Assembly (NCBI GenBank): GCA_026418655.1
Contig: JAOAAW010000006.1
Location: forward strand, 1 to 8,022
Length of the DNA: 8,022 bases
Direction of reading: 5' to 3'
From: a bacterium
Lineage (GTDB): Bacteria > Ratteibacteria > UBA8468 > B48-G9 > DTJG01
Shown: piece by piece, positions 1 to 6,385 of the stretch
How positions within the stretch are numbered: the stretch's first letter is position 1
Layout: each line of letters opens with the position of its first letter
The notes under the pieces: generated by a model
Database searches by the model: none
What the model saw: the letters and a program-made list of their open reading frames with translations, nothing else
What the model was told of the DNA's origin: nothing
Translations under genes and position numbers: made by a program

Positions 1-2
1 CA

Positions 3-548
3 TCAGGTGTGGGTATTGATGTAAGAAGGGACAGTCCACATGCTGCGTACAATCTGGTTGAGTGGAAGGTAGTAACATGTCAGGATGGAGATGTTTTTTC
101 AAGGGCAGTTGTAAGGCTTCTTGAGTGTTTTGAATCAATAAAAATAATTGAACAGTGTCTGGAAAGATTAAAGAAGGTAAAAGGAGAAATTGCGTTTGAA
201 ATAAGAGAAATACCATCCGGAGAGGGAATAGGACATTATGAAGCGCCAAGGGGAGAATGTTTTCATTATGTGAGAAGTGATGGTTCAAGCAGACCTGTTC
301 GACACAAAATCAGGGCTCCAAGTTATGTTAATATTCCAACTTTCAAAACAAGCTGTGTCGGTGAAACAATCGCTGATGTTACAATTATCCTTGCGGGGGT
401 GGATCCATGTTATTGCTGTACAGAAAGAGCAATAACAGTGTATGACGCGAACACAAAGAAGAAGATATTTAATGGTAAGGAGCTTATTGCTTTATCGCAG
501 GAAAAAACAAGAAGGATAAGAAGACGGTTGGGAATAAGGGATGAATAA
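3..548 (+). CDS. [NiFe] hydrogenase large subunit, group 4 energy-converting type (HycE/EchE/MbhL-like), C-terminal part, 5' truncated
   Basis: This is the catalytic subunit of a membrane-bound hydrogenase that reduces protons to H2 at a NiFe centre on the cytoplasmic side of the membrane. The frame is open to the left edge, so the first in-frame GTG at 9 is internal. The visible 181 residues begin in the segment SGVGIDVRRDSPHAAY, typical of group 4 large subunits. They end with the C-terminal nickel-binding motif DPCYCCTER (bases 402-428), preceded by GETIADVTIILAGV. Both cysteines of DPCxxC are present, which supports a real hydrogenase rather than a complex I NuoD-type subunit, where they are lost. 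A basic tail of 39 residues follows the motif and resembles the HycE tail that is removed by a maturation protease. The N-terminal CxxC motif lies outside the window. The gene abuts the next one directly (TAA then ATG). The family call is firm; the exact subgroup is open. Confidence 0.93.
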   Translation, partial: SGVGIDVRRDSPHAAYNLVEWKVVTCQDGDVFSRAVVRLLECFESIKIIEQCLERLKKVKGEIAFEIREIPSGEGIGHYEAPRGECFHYVRSDGSSRPVRHKIRAPSYVNIPTFKTSCVGETIADVTIILAGVDPCYCCTERAITVYDANTKKKIFNGKELIALSQEKTRRIRRRLGIRDE

Positions 549-2339
549 ATGGAAATTATTTATTATTTGATCGGGCTTCCAATTATTATGGGGTTGCTGT
601 GTTTACTGTTATCCAATAGAGCCCGCATTCTTATCTGGGGTATTGCCCTTGATGTTTGTCTTATTATGTTCGGAGTCATTCTATTTTTATTTGCGAAGAA
701 ACCTACTATACCTGAAGGACTGTTCATCTGGGATAACCTTACTAATCTTACCCTCCTTGGAATAGGATTTTTTGGTTTCGTTGTTTGTGTTTATAGCTAC
801 AAAATGATTGATGAATGTCCTGGGAGATATTACGGTTATCTTTTGATAACCATTGGTGCAGCGATAGGGGTTGTGCTGTCAAATAATTTAATATTGATGT
901 CAGTGTACTGGGGTATTCTTGCAATCACACTTTATCTGATGATTAATCTTGGCGGTCCTCTTGCTGCGTATCCTGCAAAAAAGACATTTATCATTGTTGG
1001 TGGTACTGATTCATTTTTGATTCTTGGAATTGCGATATTATGGGCTTTAACAGGAAGTTTAAATATTACCGATATAAGGATAGAAATAGATAGATGGCTT
1101 GCAGCGGCTTCATTTTTGTGCCTTGTTTCTGCTGCATTTGCAAAAGCAGGGGCAATGCCATTTCATACATGGATTCCAGAAATTTCTGAGAAAGCACCTG
1201 TTAGTGTTATGGCTTTTCTTCCTGCTTCTCTTGATAAATTGTTAGGTATATATCTTCTGGCAAGAATATGTTTGAACTTATTTATTTATCACGAAACGAT
1301 GTGGTTTTTATTGAGTTTAATGGGCGCTATAACCATAGTGGGTGCTGTATTTCTTGCACTTATCCAGCATAATATGAAGAGATTGCTTGCGTATCACGCT
1401 GTGAGCCAGGTTGGCTATATGGTGGTTGGTATTGCTTCTGGAAATCCGATTGGAATTGCTGGTGGACTTTTTCATATGTTAAATCATGCAATATATAAAT
1501 GTTGCCTGTTTCTTGGTGCAGGAAGTATTGAAAAAACCACTGGAACAAGTGAGCTGGAAAATCTTGGTGGGCTGGGTAGGAATTTACCATTAACTTTTAC
1601 CTGTTTTCTTTTTGCATCCTTTGCGATCAGTGGAATACCTCCATTCAATGGTTTTTTCTCAAAATGGATGATTTATCAGGGTCTGGTTGACTCAGGTAAA
1701 ACCGGTGACCAGTCCTGGATTTTATGGATTGTGATGGCAATGATAGGCAGCGGTCTTACACTTGCAAGCTTTATGAAAATTATTCATTCGACTTTTCTGG
1801 GTATTTCTTCAGAAAATCTGAAAACAAAGGATATAAGAGAAGTTCATTTCACAATGTTGATACCTTTACTGCTACTTGCGGGCCTTTGTTTATTTTTTGG
1901 CATATTTTTTATAAGCATACCGGTTCTTAAATTTTTGCTTCCGATTGTTCCGGGAATTTACCCTGAAAATATGTTCAATTTGAACTTACCAATATTACTT
2001 CTTGTCTTGGGGTTTGTACTCGGGCTATTTTTCTACTATACGACAATCGTTATGAGGAAAAAAAGGATCGTTACACCATTTATAGGCGGAGAAAAAATAT
2101 CTTCTGAAATGAAGTTGTCCGGGACAGGGTTTTATAACCAGATAAGAAATACGGCTTTCCTTAATAAAATGTATGATTTTTCAGAAAGAAAATTTACTGA
2201 CATTTATGAAGTATTAAAATCAACAGTTAATTATTTTACAAAAGGTTTTATGGTTGCTCATACAGGAATAGTCGGAACATATTTAACATGGATGATATTT
2301 GGTATACTGGTATTTCTTTACATTTATATCAGATGGTGA
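549..2339 (+). CDS. Proton-conducting antiporter-like subunit (MrpD/NuoL family) with C-terminal lateral-helix extension
   Basis: This 596-residue polytopic membrane protein belongs to the NuoL/M/N-MrpA/D family of ion-translocating subunits. Conserved lysines of the channel are visible: K199 (AFAKAGAMPFHTW, TM7), K230 (TM8) and K372 (IPPFNGFFSK, TM12), along with H309 and K317. The TM5 glutamate is not present: the aligned position is G122 in SVYWGILAIT. Residues 275-372 are about half identical by eye to residues 293-390 of the MrpD at 3786, so it looks like an MrpD paralogue more than a true MrpA N-terminus. After about residue 505 it has TPFIGGE, GTGFYNQIRN and an amphipathic stretch, then a last TM helix, as in NuoL, HyfB or the second antiporter subunit of MBS. 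The start has AAGGG at 536-540. It sits where mrpA would begin, between the hydrogenase and the MbhDE-like gene. Confidence 0.93.
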   Translation: MEIIYYLIGLPIIMGLLCLLLSNRARILIWGIALDVCLIMFGVILFLFAKKPTIPEGLFIWDNLTNLTLLGIGFFGFVVCVYSYKMIDECPGRYYGYLLITIGAAIGVVLSNNLILMSVYWGILAITLYLMINLGGPLAAYPAKKTFIIVGGTDSFLILGIAILWALTGSLNITDIRIEIDRWLAAASFLCLVSAAFAKAGAMPFHTWIPEISEKAPVSVMAFLPASLDKLLGIYLLARICLNLFIYHETMWFLLSLMGAITIVGAVFLALIQHNMKRLLAYHAVSQVGYMVVGIASGNPIGIAGGLFHMLNHAIYKCCLFLGAGSIEKTTGTSELENLGGLGRNLPLTFTCFLFASFAISGIPPFNGFFSKWMIYQGLVDSGKTGDQSWILWIVMAMIGSGLTLASFMKIIHSTFLGISSENLKTKDIREVHFTMLIPLLLLAGLCLFFGIFFISIPVLKFLLPIVPGIYPENMFNLNLPILLLVLGFVLGLFFYYTTIVMRKKRIVTPFIGGEKISSEMKLSGTGFYNQIRNTAFLNKMYDFSERKFTDIYEVLKSTVNYFTKGFMVAHTGIVGTYLTWMIFGILVFLYIYIRW

Positions 2340-2343
2340 CGCT

Positions 2344-2913
2344 ATGATTGAGACATTAATTGGAATGTTTATAATTTTTATGATAATCGGAGCGATTATC
2401 GCTCTTGAAACAACCGACTTGTTGTCATCTGTTATATCCGTTGGTGCGATCGGTGTTGCGGTCAGTATTTGCTTTCTCCTGGTTGGTGCACCTGATATAG
2501 CAAGTACCCAGCTTGTTGTGGAGGTTTTGACGATTATCATACTTATAAAGGCAACAATCAGACATGATCTGGTGACAATTGAGGGTGATAGAGAGTTTTT
2601 TGGCCTGACAATCACACTGGTATTGCTTTTTGTTTTGTTTGTATTCGGGATAAAGGCATTTTCAGGTCTGCCTCAATTCGGAAGTCCGGCAATTTCTGAA
2701 TTTCCACGGGCAGCATCAAACCGATACTTATTGTCTGGTTTTGAAGAAACAGGCTCAAGCAATATTATTTCTTCTATAATTTTTGATTACAGAGGTATTG
2801 ATATTCTTGCTCATATATATGTTTTGTTTGCAGGTATATGGGGAGCATTAGCCATAATGAGGGTACACAGTCGTAAGAAAAAAAGAAAGGACATAGATGG
2901 AAAAGACCAATAG
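2344..2913 (+). CDS. MbhD-MbhE fusion (DUF4040-type), equivalent to the C-terminal part of MrpA
   Basis: This 189-residue membrane protein joins two small antiporter modules. Residues 1-75 are MbhD-like (DUF4040) with the signature GAPDIASTQLVVE at 48-60. Residues 85-175 are MbhE-like with NRYLLSGFEETGSSNIISS at 126-144 followed by IIFDYRGIDIL. In bacterial MrpA these segments form the C-terminus of one long polypeptide; in Pyrococcus Mbh they are separate genes. About five or six TM helices are visible, and the protein ends in a highly basic and charged tail (RKKKRKDIDGKDQ). The ATG at 2344 is preferred over an upstream in-frame TTG at 2299, because the latter would overlap the previous gene by 41 bp and has no good ribosome site. 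GGTGA at 2335-2339 lies just ahead of 2344. The next gene overlaps its end by 17 bp. The module is thought to link antiporter and hydrogenase arms; its role in the ion path is inferred from Mrp/Mbh. Confidence 0.9.
   Translation: MIETLIGMFIIFMIIGAIIALETTDLLSSVISVGAIGVAVSICFLLVGAPDIASTQLVVEVLTIIILIKATIRHDLVTIEGDREFFGLTITLVLLFVLFVFGIKAFSGLPQFGSPAISEFPRAASNRYLLSGFEETGSSNIISSIIFDYRGIDILAHIYVLFAGIWGALAIMRVHSRKKKRKDIDGKDQ
2885..2891 (+). promoter_or_regulatory. Ribosome binding site for mrpB, inside the end of the MbhDE gene
   Basis: GAAAGGA is five bases ahead of the ATG at 2897, which favours the longer MrpB and accepts a 17-bp overlap with the preceding gene. The site lies within codons for the basic C-terminal tail of the MbhDE fusion. 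Confidence 0.55.
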
Positions 2914-3418
2914 TAATCAACAGGGTATGAGTTTGATTGTTCAGAATACCGCTCGTTCGATAAAAGGACTCATCTTTTTATTCGGTATCTATCTTACAGT
3001 CTATGGACACATAATTCCGGCAAGTGGTTTCTCTGGTGGAATTGTGTTTGCCTGTGTTTTTATGCTGCTGACACTTGCTTTTGGCAAAGATATGGTGCTT
3101 GGAATACTCGGTAAAACTACCGCTTATTTATTGAATTGTTTTTCGGCTCTCTTATTTTTACTGGTGGCGAGCTTAGGAATTTTATTCGGCAGCGCATTTC
3201 TTGACAATTTTATTGAGAAAATATTTCCATCCTCCAATTACAGGATTTTTAGTGCAGGTCTTATACCCATTTATAACATAGTGATATCTCTTTTTATTGG
3301 TGCAGGTCTTTTTATGGTTTTCATAATTTTTGCTGTGAGGCGAGTGATTGAGATTGATGGAAGAAGGTTACTGATTTCAACAGAATTCTTTGATGTTACT
3401 CAAAGGGAGAAATCCTGA
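2897..3418 (+). CDS. mrpB: MrpB/MbhF-like Na+/H+ antiporter subunit (MnhB domain)
   Basis: This 173-residue membrane protein has four predicted helices. The MrpB signature is seen as YGHIIPASGFSGGIV at residues 36-50; the usual form is GHxxPGGGFxGG, so one glycine pair is changed to Ala-Ser. A later GLIPIYNIVISLFIGAGLFM (121-140) matches the second conserved block. MrpB is one of the small hydrophobic subunits needed for Na+ transport in Mrp complexes and has a direct counterpart, MbhF, in archaeal Mbh. The chosen start has GAAAGGA at 2885-2891, five bases ahead. A second in-frame ATG at 2927 would give a 163-residue protein beginning MSLIVQ and avoid the 17-bp overlap, but its ribosome site is weaker. 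The gene ends in TGATG, shared with the mrpC start, indicating translational coupling. Confidence 0.9.
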   Translation: MEKTNSNQQGMSLIVQNTARSIKGLIFLFGIYLTVYGHIIPASGFSGGIVFACVFMLLTLAFGKDMVLGILGKTTAYLLNCFSALLFLLVASLGILFGSAFLDNFIEKIFPSSNYRIFSAGLIPIYNIVISLFIGAGLFMVFIIFAVRRVIEIDGRRLLISTEFFDVTQREKS

Positions 3419-3765
3419 TGGTTTACACTCTTTGTTTCCTTTTATTCTTGATTGGAATGTATGGAGTAACCTGCAAGAAAAATATTGTAAAGATAATTCT
3501 TGGCTTTTTGATAATGGAATATAGCATAAATTTGTTTCTTATTCTTCTTGGCTGGAAAGAGGGTGGCATTGCTCCTGTTGTTGACCATTCTGTTAGTCCG
3601 GATGTTCTGGTAACAAGAAGTGTGGATCCGCTTCCGCAGGCAATGGTATTGATTTCAATCACCATAGGACTCGGGATTCTTTGTTTAATGGTCGCAATTG
3701 CTATACGATTATACCAGAGGTACGGAACATTTGACATAACAGAAATGAATAAGCTCAGACATTAA
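3418..3765 (+). CDS. mrpC: MrpC/MbhG-like antiporter subunit (NuoK-like)
   Basis: This 115-residue membrane protein has three helices and belongs to the MrpC/NuoK family, which forms part of the proton path next to MrpD. The block KNIVKIILGFLIMEYSINLF (21-40) carries E34, the membrane glutamate that corresponds to the essential NuoK TM2 residue. The typical MrpC signature VDPLPQAMVLISITIGLG is at 69-86. The loop between the second and third helices (about 46-68) holds WKEGGIAPVVDHSVSPD and is polar. The start codon overlaps the mrpB stop by one base, with GGGAGA at 3405-3410. Length and motifs are normal for the family, so the call is secure; placement in a hydrogenase rather than a stand-alone Mrp comes from context. 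Confidence 0.93.
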   Translation: MVYTLCFLLFLIGMYGVTCKKNIVKIILGFLIMEYSINLFLILLGWKEGGIAPVVDHSVSPDVLVTRSVDPLPQAMVLISITIGLGILCLMVAIAIRLYQRYGTFDITEMNKLRH

Positions 3766-3785
3766 TAAAGGAAAGAGAAAATAAA

Positions 3786-5279
3786 ATGGACAATTTATCA
3801 CTATTCATATCCATACCCGCGGCAGTTGCTTTTTTTATTCCCGTAGTCAGCCGCAGATTGAGATGGTTTCCAGATGTGTCAGCATCAGTGACAAGCTTTT
3901 TTCTATTAATGCTTTCACTTATGACATTGAATCATGAAACTGTTTACAAAATGGGTGACTGGCCGGCTCCCTATGGAGTTGTTTTTGTTCTTGATGGATT
4001 CAGCTGTATGATGCTTGTGATCGTAAATCTTGTTGTCTTCTTTACAGCGATTTATTCAGTTGATTATATAGAAAAATTCTATACTTCAAAATTACGATAT
4101 TATTCACTTCTCCTTCTGGTGCTTACTGGCGTTAATGGTGTCATACTTACTGGAGATCTTTTTAATCTTTTTATCTTTCTTGAACTTTCCCTTGTCGCTT
4201 CGTTTGCGCTTGTTGGTTTCGGGTGCAGTGCGAGGGACCTTGAAGGATCTTTTAAATACCTTGTTATAAATCTGCTTGCCTCCTATCTTATTTTTATGGG
4301 TATAGCCCTTCTTTATGGAAAATTCGCTTCATTGAATATGGCTGATATAGCAAGGATGGTAGCCAATTCGGATGGAATGTCTGACCAGGTAGTTGTTTTT
4401 GCCTTTGTTCTTTTGCTTGTGGGTTTTGCCACAAAATCGGCGATTGTTCCTTTCCACGGTTGGGTTGCTGATGCTTATACATCAGCACCAGCACCTATTT
4501 CTGCTGTTTTAACGGGGGCCGCTGTGAAATCCCTTGGAGTATACGTTTTAATAAGACTTGCGTATAATATCTTCGGTATGAACTCTATTCTTTCAACGAT
4601 TTTTGCCTATTCAGGAGTTGCCTCCATCATTATTGGGGTTTTAATGGCACTCGGGCAATGGAATTTCAAAAGACTACTTGCCTATCATTCTATCAGTCAG
4701 ATTGGATATATCATTCTTGCCTTTGGTATTGGAACACCACTTGCAATTGTGGGGGGTATCTTTCATATACTCAATCATTCCTTGTTTAAACCACTTCTGT
4801 TTCTTAATGCTGGTAGTGTGGAGTATGAAACAGGTGAACGGAATTTGGCACGACTCGGACATCTTTCTAAAAAGATGCCTGTAACAGCGATATCTTCCCT
4901 GATTGCTTCATTTTCAATTTCTGGGATTCCTCCTTTTAATGGTTTCTGGAGTAAACTTTTAATAATTGTTGCGGCGGTCCAGGCTGGAAGACCTTTACTT
5001 GCCTTGTGGGCTGTTATCGGTAGTATTCTTACTCTGGCATCATTTGCAAAAATTCAGAAATATGTATTTTTCGGAAGCGGAGAAAGGTTTAAAGAAAAGA
5101 TGCTATCTGGTGTAGGTGAAGTACCATTTTTAATGAGAATCTCAATGATTGTTCTTGCTATTTTCTGTTCTCTTGCTGGATTGTTGCTTGTTGGTGGATT
5201 GAATGGAATTTTTGGTCCTGTGGTGAATGCTCTTGCAGGGGGGCCTGAGTTATATATAACAAGGATTTTTGGAAAATGA
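3786..5279 (+). CDS. mrpD: MrpD/MbhH-like proton-conducting antiporter subunit
   Basis: This 497-residue protein with about 14 TM helices is the main ion-pumping subunit of the Mrp module. All key residues expected in the family can be found: E133 in TM5 (FNLFIFLELSLVASF), K217 in TM7 (GFATKSAIVPFHGW), K248 in TM8 (TGAAVKSLGVYVL), H327 and K335 (FHILNHSLFK), and K390 in TM12 (IPPFNGFWSK). These match the MrpD E137/K219 arrangement closely in spacing. It lacks a lateral-helix extension, as expected for MrpD/MbhH. A 20-bp gap separates it from mrpC and contains AAAGGAAAGAG at 3767-3777. Its last codon overlaps mrpE by ATGA. NuoM or NuoN is a less likely name because the flanking genes are mrpC and mrpE. 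Confidence 0.95.
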   Translation: MDNLSLFISIPAAVAFFIPVVSRRLRWFPDVSASVTSFFLLMLSLMTLNHETVYKMGDWPAPYGVVFVLDGFSCMMLVIVNLVVFFTAIYSVDYIEKFYTSKLRYYSLLLLVLTGVNGVILTGDLFNLFIFLELSLVASFALVGFGCSARDLEGSFKYLVINLLASYLIFMGIALLYGKFASLNMADIARMVANSDGMSDQVVVFAFVLLLVGFATKSAIVPFHGWVADAYTSAPAPISAVLTGAAVKSLGVYVLIRLAYNIFGMNSILSTIFAYSGVASIIIGVLMALGQWNFKRLLAYHSISQIGYIILAFGIGTPLAIVGGIFHILNHSLFKPLLFLNAGSVEYETGERNLARLGHLSKKMPVTAISSLIASFSISGIPPFNGFWSKLLIIVAAVQAGRPLLALWAVIGSILTLASFAKIQKYVFFGSGERFKEKMLSGVGEVPFLMRISMIVLAIFCSLAGLLLVGGLNGIFGPVVNALAGGPELYITRIFGK

Positions 5280-5776
5280 AAAAACTGGTTTTATCCATGA
5301 TATCATTCATCGTCTGGGTACTTTTGAGCTGGCCTTTTACACCGCATGGTATTGACTGGCAGGCAATAGTGGTTGGAATCGTTGCAAGTGGTTTTGTTGG
5401 AATTTTGTTTGGAGATGTTTTTACTGATTCTCCACACAGGTTCTTTGAACTGAAACGATATTTTTGGTTGCTGTATTTTATCGCTGTTTTTGTATGGGCT
5501 TTTCTTGAAGCAAGTTTTGACTTTGCATATAGAGTTTTACACCCATCTTTACCAATAAGACCCGGCATTATTAAGGTGAAGACAAAACTTAAAAAAAGGG
5601 CGGGTATAGCAATGCTGGCAAATTCAATAGGTTTTGCTCCTGGCGCTGTTACAGTAGAGGTTATTGGTGATACGCTTTATATTCATATGGCTTGCCTCCG
5701 ATATCAGGATACTGAAGAAGCAACCGCCTATGTGGTCAGAAGGTTTGAACGGATTCTTGAAAGGATTTTTGAATGA
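5276..5776 (+). CDS. mrpE: MrpE/MbhA-like Na+/H+ antiporter subunit
   Basis: This 166-residue protein has two or three N-terminal helices (about 5-20, 27-48, 62-82) and a soluble C-terminal domain. The MrpE signature is clear: PSLPIRPGIIKVKTKL at 90-105, then MLANSIGFAPGAVTVEV at 113-129, then DTLYIHMACL at 132-141. The commonest form of the middle block is NSITLTPGT; here it reads NSIGFAPGA. MrpE is an assembly and structural subunit on the cytoplasmic face of Mrp and has a counterpart, MbhA, in archaeal Mbh. The gene overlaps mrpD and mrpF by four bases each (ATGA), a sign of tightly coupled translation. MBS-type complexes and simpler Ech hydrogenases differ in small-subunit content, so its presence speaks for a full Mrp module. 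Confidence 0.94.
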   Translation: MKKLVLSMISFIVWVLLSWPFTPHGIDWQAIVVGIVASGFVGILFGDVFTDSPHRFFELKRYFWLLYFIAVFVWAFLEASFDFAYRVLHPSLPIRPGIIKVKTKLKKRAGIAMLANSIGFAPGAVTVEVIGDTLYIHMACLRYQDTEEATAYVVRRFERILERIFE

Positions 5777-6030
5777 TAAATTTGCTGGCTATTATACTTG
5801 TTTGTTGCATTTTCATCTGTTTGTTCAGAATTGCAAGGGGTCCTTCTGCTTCAGACAGAGCTGTGGCTATCGATGTTCTCGGAATAATGATTGTAGCATT
5901 TGGTGCGTTTATGAGTATTAAAACAGGGAAGGAGTTTTATCTAACAACCGCGCTTGTCTGGGCTTTACTTAATTTCATAGGTGTTCTTGCACTATCGAAG
6001 TTTCTCGAGGGCAAAGGTTTTGATGATTAG
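5773..6030 (+). CDS. mrpF: MrpF/MbhB-like antiporter subunit
   Basis: This 85-residue membrane protein has three helices. The diagnostic MrpF block is RIARGPSASDRAVAIDVLG at residues 19-37, with the conserved acidic residues D28 and D34; the pattern in the family is RGPxxxDRvvAlD. In Mrp/Mbh structures MrpF packs with MrpG and MrpE, and this acidic patch has been proposed to lie on the sodium path. The start is given by the ATGA overlap with mrpE and is preceded by AAGGA at about 5760-5764. Length and helices are ordinary for the family. Nothing unusual is visible apart from the hydrogenase context. Confidence 0.93.
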   Translation: MINLLAIILVCCIFICLFRIARGPSASDRAVAIDVLGIMIVAFGAFMSIKTGKEFYLTTALVWALLNFIGVLALSKFLEGKGFDD

Positions 6031-6039
6031 GGGTATATT

Positions 6040-6378
6040 ATGAGAGAGATAATTGGGTATTTCTTTATGTTTATTGGTGTTCTATTTGACGCAGTCGGTT
6101 GTATTGGATTGGTGAGACTTCCTGATCTTTATAACAGGCTTCAGGCGTCACTGAAATGTGTTGCTATGGGAACGAGTTTAATACTTTTGGGGACAATTAT
6201 TATTGTAGGTGTATCTCCTGTTGGTGCAAAGGCATTTTTATGCTTGCTTTTTATTTTGATTATTTCTCCGACCACAGAACATGCGCTTGCGCGTGCATCA
6301 TACATTGCCGGAGTGAAGATGTGGGAAAAAAGTATAGTTGATAGATTGAATGAAGATAAAAAGTCAGAAACAGGATGA
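6040..6378 (+). CDS. mrpG: MrpG/MbhC-like antiporter subunit
   Basis: This 112-residue membrane protein has three helices. The MrpG signature is at residues 23-44, reading GLVRLPDLYNRLQASLKC and continuing VAMG. A second conserved block is SPTTEHALARASYIAG at 76-91. It completes the E-F-G set and ends in a charged cytoplasmic tail (about 94-112). Its start follows a 9-bp gap containing AGGGG (6029-6033). The stop is followed after seven bases by the iron-sulfur subunit, so the Mrp module and the electron-input subunit are in one transcript. Identification is by motif and position and is robust. Confidence 0.93.
   Translation: MREIIGYFFMFIGVLFDAVGCIGLVRLPDLYNRLQASLKCVAMGTSLILLGTIIIVGVSPVGAKAFLCLLFILIISPTTEHALARASYIAGVKMWEKSIVDRLNEDKKSETG
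6372..6375 (+). promoter_or_regulatory. Ribosome binding site deciding the start of the iron-sulfur subunit
   Basis: AGGA lies ten bases ahead of the ATG at 6386, inside the last codons of mrpG. The other possible start at 6350 has only AT-rich sequence (GATAGATTGA) ahead of it. The spacing is long, so this is moderate support for the shorter protein. Confidence 0.5.
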
Positions 6379-6385
6379 ACCAGAT

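Noticed and set aside
9..11. GTG as the start of the hydrogenase large subunit
   Set aside because: The residues before it (Ser-Gly) and after it belong to the middle of a conserved large-subunit segment, and the protein lacks its N-terminal half, so the gene begins left of the window.
2299..2343. Extended N-terminus of the MbhDE protein from a TTG start
   Set aside because: It would overlap the preceding gene by 41 bp, the added residues are not family-like, and there is no ribosome site. ATG 2344 gives the normal N-terminal helix.
2382..2400. Inverted repeat GATAATCG / CGATTATC with a 3-base loop
   Set aside because: It lies inside the MbhDE coding region in a conserved-looking helix (IIGAII), has no T-run and has no reason to be a terminator. 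It is probably a codon-driven coincidence, although it is about 38 bases after the start codon.
2283..2615. 110-residue reading frame on the - strand
   Set aside because: It is antisense to the MbhDE gene, which has diagnostic motifs, and it is low-complexity I/T/S-rich. It is a shadow.
5158..5568. 136-residue reading frame on the - strand
   Set aside because: It lies across the end of mrpD and most of mrpE, both of which have clear motifs, and the reverse translation has no recognisable domain. It is a shadow.
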